The notes under the pieces are model-generated. The model was given only the letters and a program-made list of their open reading frames with translations. It was not told where the DNA came from and did no database searches. From Hallerella porci (GTDB lineage: Bacteria > Fibrobacterota > Fibrobacteria > Fibrobacterales > Fibrobacteraceae): a DNA stretch of 64,000 nt. Position numbers and translations under genes: made by a program. This document shows, in pieces, positions 26,601 to 33,765 of this stretch. Within the stretch, counting starts at the first letter, position 1. Each line of letters opens with the position of its first letter. Location of the stretch: positions 248,001 through 312,000 of the forward strand of contig NZ_QGHD01000001.1 in NCBI RefSeq assembly GCF_003148885.1, given 5' to 3'.

Positions 26601-29600
26601 GTAAACGTGATGTTTGCTGCACCATTCCAGTAAGTATTCGGAATGACGATGTGGGCGACATGATTGTTGTCAATTTCAACGGTCAAACCGTCTTTCTTCG
26701 GTTCTTCAGCCGGAGTCGCTTTGCCCTTCTTGCCTTTCTTCGGAGCCGGAGCTGCCTTTGCTGAAGCATCCTTCACCGAGACGCTCCACTGGAGATCTGT
26801 CTTCTTGTGATCCGGATCTTGGACGAGGTCGTCGAGCTTAATTGTCGCAAATTGCTTCTTTTCGTCGATTGTCTGATCCTTGATTTCGCGGACAAAGACC
26901 GGCGGGTCGTTTACCGAGATGACTTCAAAGGTCACATTGCGAGAATCCTTTGCGCCTTCGGGGTCGGTTACCGTAAGCGTAATCGTTTCGGTTCCGTTCC
27001 AATACTTGTTCGGAACTTCGGCGGTGAGCTTGTGATCTTGAGAAAGCTTGAACTTGAGGAATTTGTTTCCGGTAATCGTCCACTTGAGTTTGCTATTCGG
27101 ATGGTCGAGATCCGAAACATACTTGTCGAGTTCGACGACCTTAAATTCTTGCTTTTCCTTGATGGTCTGGTTCGGAATATCCTTCATGACCGGCGGATCG
27201 TTCACCGACTTTGCGGTAAATTGAACGGTCTGCTTGTCCGAAGCGCCTTCCGGATCGGTCACGGTAAATGTGACTTTTTCGGTGCCGTTCCAAAGCTTAT
27301 TCGGAGTCTTGATCGTTGCAATTCCTTCCTTCGAAATCGCAATCTTCAAATCCTTGTTGCCTGTAACGGTCCACTTGAGATTCTTGAACGGATCATCCGG
27401 ATCCGAGACGAGTTCGGCGAGATTGATATCCTTGAACTCTTCCTTTTCGACGATGATTTGATCGTTAATCTTCTTGAGAACTGGCTTATCGTTAATCGAA
27501 CGAATGGTGAAGAGAGCTTTCTGCGAAGCCTTTGCACCTTCCGGGTCGGTCACGGTAAATGTGATTTCATCGGCACCGTTCCAGTATTGATCCGGAGCGA
27601 CGACGTTCGCAATGCCCGTTTTCGGATCCAAGTTCACGGAGAGACCTGGCTTGTAACCCTTCGGCGAACCCGGAGCAGCGTTCACGTCAAATTTCCAAGT
27701 GAGTTCCGAGGTCTTGTGATCCGGATCTTTCACAATTTCAAAGAGTTTAATCGGCGCGAATTGCTTCTTTTCGTCGATGGTCTGGTTGTTAATTTTCTTT
27801 GTGAATTCAGGAGGATCGTTCACCGATTCGACGGTGAAGGTCACCTTACGAGAATCCTTTGCACCTTCGGGGTCAACGACTTCGAAATTAAGAGTTTCGG
27901 AACCGTGCCAGTATTTGTTCGGGATAATCACTGTGAATTGACGCTTTGCATCAATCTTGAACTTGAGATCCTTATTGCCCGTGATATTCCATTTGAGCTT
28001 ATCGTTCGGGTGATCCAAATCCGAGACGAAGTTGTCGAGGTCAATTGCCTTGAATTCTTGCTTTTCTTTGATGGTCTGGCTCGGAATATCCTTCATAACA
28101 GGAGGATCGTTCAGCGAGGTCACCGTAAAGACTGCGGTCTGGCGAGCGCTTGCGCCTTCCGGGTCGGTCACGGTAAAGGTGAGCTTTTCAGAACCATTCC
28201 AAAGTTGATTCGGGATAACGATTGTCGCTTCGCCCGCTTTGCTAATGTTCACCTTCAAGTCTTTATTGCCGGTGATCGTCCATTTGAGCTTATCGAAAGA
28301 ATGATCCGGGTCGTTTGTGAGTTCGGCGAGGTTAATCGGAGCGAACTGCGCCTTTTCCATAATGGTTTGCGACTTGATTTCTTGGAGAGTCGGCGCATCG
28401 TTTACCGATTCGACGGTAAAGGTTGCAGACTTCGAAGCCTTGGCACCTTCTGGGTCGGTCACGGTAAAGGTAATCACATTCGAGCCGTTCCAATATTTGT
28501 TCGGGATGACGACAGAGGCGAGCATCTTCGCATCCACATTTACTTGAAGTTCTGCCTCGGAACCCTTCGGAGCGCCCGGAGCCGGCTTCACGGAAACATC
28601 CAAGGTCAAATCGGTCAGCTTGTGATCTGGATCCTTGATGATTTCGCCCAAATTGAACGGCTTAAATTGACCTTTTTCCTTAATCTTTTGATCCGGAATA
28701 TCCTTCACAAATTCAGGAGCATCGTTGACCGATTCTACGGTCATCTGCACGGTGCGTTCGTCCGAAGCGCCTTCGGGGTCGGTGACCTTGAAAGTAATCG
28801 CTTCAGAACCATTCCAATATTTGCTCGGAAGGGTGAATGTTGCCTTGCGGTTATTATCGAGCTTAACTTGGATATCCTTGTTGCCCGTAATCGTCCACTT
28901 AAGCTTTTCCTTCGGATGGTCGAGATCCGACACATACTTGTCGAGTTCAATCGGCTTAAATTGTTCTTTTTCTTTAATGGTTTGGTTCGGAATATCGGTC
29001 ATGACCGGAGGATCATTTACCGAGGTCACAGTAAATTTCACAGTCGTCGAAGCCTTTCCGTTTTCCGGATCGGTTGCGGTGAATGTGATATTTTCGGTGC
29101 CGTTCCAAATCAAAGTCGGCTGTTTGACGGTGACGTTGCGGTTGTTGTCGATGTTCACCTTCAAATCTTTATTCCCTGAAACGGTAATCTTCAACTGAGA
29201 AATATCGTGGTCCGGATCCGAGAGATAATCGTCCAAGACGAAGCTATCAAATTCGGCTTTTTCTTCGATGGTTTGATCCGGAATTTTCTTGAAGACCGGA
29301 AGATCGTTCACCGATCGAACGGTAAACTTCACTTCTTGCTTGGCTTCTGCGCCTTCGGGGTCGGTGACTTTGAAAGTTGCAATCGCTGCACCATTCCAAT
29401 AAGTATCCGGAATTTCCACTTTGGCGACATGCTTTTCGTCGATGTTAATATTCAGCGGACCGGATTCCGGTTCTTTGCCAACGCTCTTGACTTCGACTTC
29501 CCAAGAAAGTTCAGCGTTTTTGTTATCGTCGTCTTTGACAAATTCATCGAGATTAATCGGCGCAAATTGTTTCTTTTCGTCGATGGTTTGAGCCGGAATC

Positions 29601-30928
29601 TGCTTGACAAATTTTGGCACATCGTTGACAGATTCAACGGTGAACGAAGCTTGCGTTTCGGCGCTTGCGCCTTCGGGGTCGGTCACCTTGAAGGTAATCG
29701 TTTCCGAGCCGTTCCAGAACGCGTTCGGGATGAGAATCTTCGCCACTTTGCCGTTCAGCTGGACTTTCAAATCCTTATTGCCCGAGAATTCCCACTTGAG
29801 TTGTTCAAACTTGTGATCCGGATCTTTCACGTACTTGTCGAGTTCAATCGCCTTGAACTGCGCCTTTTCCATGATATTTTGATCGGGGATTTGATCCACA
29901 AATTCAGGAGGATCGTTGACGGATTTGACCGTGAACGAAGTCTTAAAGCTTGCGCTTGCTCCGTGCGGATCCGTTGCGGTAAAGGTAAATGTTTCGGTCG
30001 GGCCATTCCAATATTCGTTCGGAATGACGATTTCTGCGACATTGTACTTGTCGATTTTAACCTTCAAATCCTTGCCGCCGGAGACAGACCACTTGATTTT
30101 GGCCACGTCGTCATCGACATCGCTTACGAGATCGGAAAGGTTAATCGGTTCAAATTGTTCTTTTTCGTTAATCGTCTGATCCGGAGCCTTCTGAACGATA
30201 GGCGGATCGTTGACCGGGCGAACGGTGAAATTCGCAGAGGTCTTATCCGAAGCGTATTCGGCGTCGGTAGCGATGAATGTAATCTTATAAGCGCCGTACC
30301 AATGAGCATCCGGAACGACGACATTGGCGATGCGGTCTTTGGAAATTTCAACGGTGAGTTCGCCTTCCGCTTGATCTTTTGCGGTCTGCGTCATCTCGTA
30401 TTCCCATGTGATTTGATCTTTCGGATGATCCGGATCTTTCACATAGTCGTCGAGTTTAATCGGCGTAAATTTTTTGCCTTCGTCAATTGTCTGGTCGGGA
30501 ATTTTCGAAACGACCGGCGGATTGTTCACCGATTCGACGGTAAAGGTCACAGTTTCCGAGCTCGAAGCGCCCTTCGGGTCTGTGACAGTAAATGTCAAAT
30601 CTTCGGAGCCGTTCCAGTATTCATCCGGAGTCGCAATCGTCACCACATGATTGGATTCCTTGACCTGGAGCTGCTTGTTGCCGGTGATTGTCCAGCGCAG
30701 TTTTGCTGGCGCGTCTTCGGGATCGCTGACGTAATCGTCCAATTTAATCGGAGCAAATTTTCCGCCTTCTTGGATAGATTCACCCGGAATGCCGTTGAGC
30801 GATGGGGGATTGTTTTCGGCTGCGGCCGGCTGTTCTGCTTCTTGCGGCTGCGCTGTATCTTGTGCGAATGCGACCGAGGACAAAAGACCTGCGGCAAGCA
30901 GTAGCGACATCGATTTCTTACGTATCAT
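23633..30928 (-). CDS. Giant tandem Ig/cadherin-like repeat surface protein
   Basis: 2431 residues: signal peptide (1-22, ending VAFAQ), 22 tandem ~95-residue beta-sandwich repeats, a 23rd different repeat (NGAYDPDG, GSFTYTPNKGFYG: VCBS/tandem-95-like), and a Glu/Lys tail ending KKKNNKRRRR. Each repeat begins VNDPPV, contains IPNQTIKEK, a YVSDPDH calcium-like acidic motif, YWNGSE and FTVTDPEGA, and lacks catalytic residues. Repeats 2, 5, 8, 11, 14, 17 and 20 carry an insertion at the same loop, giving seven three-domain super-repeats. Codons are strongly biased to AAG, CTC, ACC and AAC, as in glyA and gdhA here, suggesting high expression. It is probably an extended adhesin or surface-layer stalk; the basic C-terminus resembles terminal domains of other Fibrobacter surface proteins (inference). 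Confidence 0.85.
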   Translation of the reverse strand: MIRKKSMSLLLAAGLLSSVAFAQDTAQPQEAEQPAAAENNPPSLNGIPGESIQEGGKFAPIKLDDYVSDPEDAPAKLRWTITGNKQLQVKESNHVVTIATPDEYWNGSEDLTFTVTDPKGASSSETVTFTVESVNNPPVVSKIPDQTIDEGKKFTPIKLDDYVKDPDHPKDQITWEYEMTQTAKDQAEGELTVEISKDRIANVVVPDAHWYGAYKITFIATDAEYASDKTSANFTVRPVNDPPIVQKAPDQTINEKEQFEPINLSDLVSDVDDDVAKIKWSVSGGKDLKVKIDKYNVAEIVIPNEYWNGPTETFTFTATDPHGASASFKTSFTVKSVNDPPEFVDQIPDQNIMEKAQFKAIELDKYVKDPDHKFEQLKWEFSGNKDLKVQLNGKVAKILIPNAFWNGSETITFKVTDPEGASAETQASFTVESVNDVPKFVKQIPAQTIDEKKQFAPINLDEFVKDDDNKNAELSWEVEVKSVGKEPESGPLNINIDEKHVAKVEIPDTYWNGAAIATFKVTDPEGAEAKQEVKFTVRSVNDLPVFKKIPDQTIEEKAEFDSFVLDDYLSDPDHDISQLKITVSGNKDLKVNIDNNRNVTVKQPTLIWNGTENITFTATDPENGKASTTVKFTVTSVNDPPVMTDIPNQTIKEKEQFKPIELDKYVSDLDHPKEKLKWTITGNKDIQVKLDNNRKATFTLPSKYWNGSEAITFKVTDPEGASDERTVQMTVESVNDAPEFVKDIPDQKIKEKGQFKPFNLGEIIKDPDHKLTDLTLDVSVKPAPGAPKGSEAELQVNVDAKMLASVVIPNKYWNGSNVITFTVTDPEGAKASKSATFTVESVNDAPTLQEIKSQTIMEKAQFAPINLAELTNDPDHSFDKLKWTITGNKDLKVNISKAGEATIVIPNQLWNGSEKLTFTVTDPEGASARQTAVFTVTSLNDPPVMKDIPSQTIKEKQEFKAIDLDNFVSDLDHPNDKLKWNITGNKDLKFKIDAKRQFTVIIPNKYWHGSETLNFEVVDPEGAKDSRKVTFTVESVNDPPEFTKKINNQTIDEKKQFAPIKLFEIVKDPDHKTSELTWKFDVNAAPGSPKGYKPGLSVNLDPKTGIANVVAPDQYWNGADEITFTVTDPEGAKASQKALFTIRSINDKPVLKKINDQIIVEKEEFKDINLAELVSDPDDPFKNLKWTVTGNKDLKIAISKEGIATIKTPNKLWNGTEKVTFTVTDPEGASDKQTVQFTAKSVNDPPVMKDIPNQTIKEKQEFKVVELDKYVSDLDHPNSKLKWTITGNKFLKFKLSQDHKLTAEVPNKYWNGTETITLTVTDPEGAKDSRNVTFEVISVNDPPVFVREIKDQTIDEKKQFATIKLDDLVQDPDHKKTDLQWSVSVKDASAKAAPAPKKGKKGKATPAEEPKKDGLTVEIDNNHVAHIVIPNTYWNGAANITFTVTDPEGAKASSTALFTVRSINDLPVIAANAPKGETIREGGKFKTIDLSTLATDADHPSKLLKWSFSGNRQLQVVLNKDNTVQIKTPNSQWHGKETITFTVTDPEGGKASHKMDFVVTEVNDPPVLAKIPNQKIKEKEVFKPVSLDDYVKDPDNKPSEMKWTVTGNKFLKAEVTSARKLVISAPNKYFWCKPDTMTLTVKDPQGASASTTIIYEITSVNDAPVMKDIPGQTIKEKAQFKDIPLDNYVHDPDHRNNQLKWTAVVKAPAAAAAPAPKKAAKKKGKKGKAQKEEPKVEEKKEDDLTVTIDDKHVAHLNIPNKYWNGKRTITFTVEDPEGAKDSKTVDFEVISVNDPPVLAKIPNQKIKEKERFAPIDLLPLVKDPDHPTAALTFEVSQPRSLKASINAKKQLIVATPDKYWNGSEKITLTVTDPEGGRASQQILFEVTPVNDPPVVKAIPNQKIKEKERFEPIDLSKFVTDPDNRPNEIKWTVSGNKDLQVKMNGARVQLLTPNEFWNGSEKLTFTATDPANAAASVSATFTATPVNDPPHFDKIPAQTINEKQDFKPIDLTKFVKDPDNKASEMRWTLDDGEPAQKDKRGRMGKAKRPTVKHPLSYDLSDAGVLTVNTPNEFWNGKDKIKVNVYDPAGEKASMDIDFIVKPVNDPPVLSKIPDMVTNEGTKFKPIKLDNFVKDPDNKPHELRWSVSGNRHLEVMITGGREAIVRPNRADWYGKEAITFIVKDPAGASAKTTVNFEVKHVNAVPEIRPIRDVTMKEDANNGVLATLKLDQYVRDRDNSFNELKWEITGNKKLVVEHDKARNIVTIKQPYENWNGPTETITFKVTDPEGASAKTSAKFTVTPVNDPPVALSKSYQTKEGEKLTVSAKEGLLNGAYDPDGKLDATVSLVRRPQNGKVEINAKDGSFTYTPNKGFYGLDEFGFKLTDREGASSKVETAEINVNFKMKDIRGGEPAAESKPAPAEEKKKNNKRRRR

Positions 30929-31355
30929 TTACGATCTCCAATAGACCTTATGGTTTTTCGCAAGTCGAACCACATTGCGCAGTTTGACCCGTGAAAACCA
31001 CATCTCATCCTGTTTTTCATCGCTTTGAAGACACAAAACCTCAAAGGTGATGAACATCACCAAATATAAAGTTTTTGAATCCTTCCGCGCGTGATTTTTT
31101 TGAGTTTTTTAAGAAAATGTTTACAAAAAAATGGAACGAAAAGTGGCAAAATTTGCAAAAATTCGGCAATTTTATGTGCTAAGTCATTGACTATCAATCA
31201 GTTACGGAAATGTCCTCCGCGGGATTTGAAATGCAAAATAATTTTTAGGAAAAGAGAATGATTCGTTAAAATGGAGTCAATTTTTTTGAAATTTCACTTT
31301 ACCATTATTTTTTTCTATTTTTGGCTTGCAATTTGTTCAACAATGGGACTTTTCT
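30929..31355. other. 427-bp AT-rich intergenic region with a 16-bp palindrome
   Basis: The divergent region between the giant protein gene and the 31356 gene. It contains the palindrome GGTGATGAACATCACC at 31046-31061, flanked on the giant-gene side by a -10-like TATATT (minus strand, about 31063-31068). The rest is AT-rich with long A and T runs. No ORF or RNA gene is supported. Confidence 0.5.
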
Positions 31356-31784
31356 ATGAAATTTGTTCTCCTCTGCGACGATATCTACCTGAAGGGCGAT
31401 TTGGCCGCTTTCGTCAATAACTTTCCGACTAATCATGAACTCGTCACGATGTCGGGTGAAGCGTTCCTCCAAGCGCAAGGCTTCCCCGAGAATACGTTTG
31501 GACTTCTCGTTGAACGTTTCACTTGGCAAAAGAACTTTAGCCTTTTCCGCTATTTCGGACTTCTTCCGATTCTCGAAACCGTTCCGCTTGCTATCGTGAG
31601 CCGTAACCGTCGCATTGAACCGCTCAAGGGTCGCAGCTCTCTTCGCGGACAAGAAATGATTATTTCTCCGAACGCTTCTTCCGAAGAACTTTACTCCGCA
31701 ATCGAAAAGTTCGTCGCAGCTCCTCCGCAGATTCATTCGTATCCGCGTGGTGCTTGCAAGATGTTCACCAAGAAAGTGGGCTAA
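31356..31784 (+). CDS. Conserved-looking hypothetical protein
   Basis: 142 residues from the ATG at 31356. It starts KFVLLCDDIYLKGDLAAFV, as an alpha/beta fold with a strand ending in Asp-Asp, somewhat like a receiver domain, but no conserved phospho-acceptor set is clear. The middle is hydrophobic (FGLLPILETVPLAIVS), and the C-terminus ends FTKKVG. Codon use is biased to AAG and CTC, suggesting good expression. It ends 13 bases before the M23-domain gene, so the two form an operon. Function unknown. Confidence 0.6.
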   Translation: MKFVLLCDDIYLKGDLAAFVNNFPTNHELVTMSGEAFLQAQGFPENTFGLLVERFTWQKNFSLFRYFGLLPILETVPLAIVSRNRRIEPLKGRSSLRGQEMIISPNASSEELYSAIEKFVAAPPQIHSYPRGACKMFTKKVG

Positions 31785-31797
31785 TTCGCGTTCGCTC

Positions 31798-33174
31798 ATG
31801 CAGCGCAAAGTTCTTGATTCGTTGATTGCCCGCGGTTCTTTCGTCGGAATCATCGCACCAAAAACTCTTGATGTCGCTGCAGCGTTGCAAAATTTTGCGC
31901 ATTCCCTGTCGGGGAGTGCGCCTTTTTCTTTTGTAGAATATTCTTCGCGGGAAATTTCGGCAAAAGAATTTCTCAAAAAATGGCGGAAGGCGCAAGAAGT
32001 GGGCGAAGCGAAAAATGTCTTCGTGATTTTTAATCGCGAATTGGACGAAGAATCGAAAAAGCTTCTCTTCTCGATGCGGATGACGATTGTGCTCGTAGAA
32101 AAGGGAAATTTTCTCGATGACGAGCTGCTTTTTGAATTGGATGCGCTTTCTAATTTCCCGCGGGATTTTTTTTGGTGGTGCGCACCGAAGCCTTTAAAAA
32201 AACGATTCCGCCATCTAGCACCCGCAGTCAAAGGGGCGATGATTCAGCCATTTAATTCGGTCGAAGCACTACAAAATCAAGCGGAAAAGGCGGCTGAAAT
32301 TTTCCGCAATCTTTTGAAAATTCGAATTTTGGGAGAAAATGGTTTGGAAGGTTGGCCGCGGATATTTCGGCGATTTTTCATCCCGTTTTGTCTTCTCGCT
32401 TTGATTTGCCCGTTTCTTTATCCGACAAAAATTGTCTCGAATCCGTCGATGACGCGGAACATGAAAGCGGAAATGCAAATTTACGCCGAAGCGCCTTATT
32501 TCGATTACACTTTCGATGGAAAAGAATCGCTCGAACGCATCGGGCGTTATGCGGTGGGGCGTTTTGTTGCGCTCGTGACCAATGAAAAAACTCTCGGCGA
32601 TTACGTCGCAGAAACTTTGGAAAAAAATGGATTTGCAAAAGATTCTTGGAAAAAGGAGCGGTTGCATATCCCGCCAGAAGGAATTTCTCTTCGCTTTGAA
32701 TTTCCTGAAAAATTAATCAATTCCGAATACGATTTGATCGCTCCCGCCTGGAATTATTTCACGGGGCTTATCGCCGATTCGATTGCGTATGTGACGGAAA
32801 CTTATTACCCGAAGGCAACTGCAAAAAATCGTTTGCATCCGGCGTGGGATGTGGCGAGTCGCGCTGGCGCAAGAATTCTCGCCCCTTTCAGCGGGAAAGC
32901 GTGGACGTTTTCGGATGAACGCGGCGGAATCGTTATCGGTATCGCAGACAAAGAACGCGTGATACTTTTTATGCATTGTAATCAGCTTTTGTATTTAGAC
33001 GGACAAAATGTGATGCAAGGCGATCCGGTGGCAACTGTGGGGACGACGGGACACACGACAGGACCGCATGTGCATTTGGTCACGGGAATCGTGAGCAAAA
33101 ATGGGGAAAAACGTTTAGGTAATGTTCGCTATACCGTTGTGAATCCGGTCACGTGGTTCCTTTCTGGTAAGTGA
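31798..33174 (+). CDS. M23-family (LytM) peptidase-domain membrane protein
   Basis: 458 residues from the ATG at 31798. The first ~170 residues are a soluble domain of unknown type with an FVIFNREL strand. A membrane helix follows near 195-215 (FCLLALICPFLYP), then a spacer, then a LytM/M23 metallopeptidase domain. The zinc ligands are visible as HPAWD (H-x3-D) and, near the C-terminus, GPHVHLVTG (HxH). M23 enzymes cut peptidoglycan cross-links. The cytoplasmic-looking N-terminal part is unusual for the family. Confidence 0.8.
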   Translation: MQRKVLDSLIARGSFVGIIAPKTLDVAAALQNFAHSLSGSAPFSFVEYSSREISAKEFLKKWRKAQEVGEAKNVFVIFNRELDEESKKLLFSMRMTIVLVEKGNFLDDELLFELDALSNFPRDFFWWCAPKPLKKRFRHLAPAVKGAMIQPFNSVEALQNQAEKAAEIFRNLLKIRILGENGLEGWPRIFRRFFIPFCLLALICPFLYPTKIVSNPSMTRNMKAEMQIYAEAPYFDYTFDGKESLERIGRYAVGRFVALVTNEKTLGDYVAETLEKNGFAKDSWKKERLHIPPEGISLRFEFPEKLINSEYDLIAPAWNYFTGLIADSIAYVTETYYPKATAKNRLHPAWDVASRAGARILAPFSGKAWTFSDERGGIVIGIADKERVILFMHCNQLLYLDGQNVMQGDPVATVGTTGHTTGPHVHLVTGIVSKNGEKRLGNVRYTVVNPVTWFLSGK

Positions 33175-33261
33175 AATATGATAAAAATACCCTTACAAAT
33201 CGAGCGGAATTTGGTAACTTTGGGGCGGGTTGGGTAAATAGACTTTTAGAGGAGTTTTTGT

Positions 33262-33699
33262 ATGTTTACTCGTTTGGTAGTTTCTGTCGGATTTGCGACA
33301 TTTCTTGCCGCATGTTCTGCGACCCTCCCCAAAGCGGAACTCGCAACTCACGAAGACAGTTCCCGCAATATTCCCCAAATCGACAATATGATTGTGAGCC
33401 TCAAAAAGTCTTACATTTCGCAGTGCTACGCGCCGATTTTGGACAAAAATCCGCCCGAAAATCAATGCCAGACGGAATTATTCCAAATGCTCGAACGCCG
33501 TTATCACATGAATTATTCGCAGAAAAATATCGATCAAGCGTCGAATGAACTTTTCTTCCGCGATGTCGATGCGCGTCTCCGCAAAATGGTGCGGACAGAT
33601 CCTGAAGTGCGTCGCGCTGTCCGCGAAGGAACTTTCCGCAATGCAGACGATATGTTGAGCTATTACCGCGAAAAATACGCATTCGTTTCGACGAATTAA
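33262..33699 (+). CDS. Small lipoprotein
   Basis: 145 residues with lipobox LAAC (Cys near 18). The mature part is charged and helical, contains two Cys (SQCYAPIL and ENQCQTEL), and ends MLSYYREKYAFVSTN. No known domain recognised. A ribosome site GGAG is 8 bases before the ATG. It is followed by a bidirectional terminator at 33714-33746. Confidence 0.75.
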   Translation: MFTRLVVSVGFATFLAACSATLPKAELATHEDSSRNIPQIDNMIVSLKKSYISQCYAPILDKNPPENQCQTELFQMLERRYHMNYSQKNIDQASNELFFRDVDARLRKMVRTDPEVRRAVREGTFRNADDMLSYYREKYAFVSTN

Positions 33700-33713
33700 A
33701 AAAAATTGCAATC

Positions 33714-33746
33714 AAAAAACTCCCTCGAAATTTCGGGGGAGTTTTT
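33714..33746. terminator. Bidirectional terminator
   Basis: AAAAAACTCCC and GGGGAGTTTTT arms enclose CGAAATTTCG, which can itself pair. It separates the convergent lipoprotein and phosphate-transporter genes. Confidence 0.85.
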
Positions 33747-33765
33747 CTTGTGGAGGGAGATGAAA

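Noticed and set aside
25418-30904. Long + strand open frames (448, 790 and 565 codons) opposite the giant protein gene
   Set aside because: They mirror the codon-biased repeats of the minus-strand gene, share its periodicity, lack ribosome sites, and encode no recognisable domain. They are shadows.
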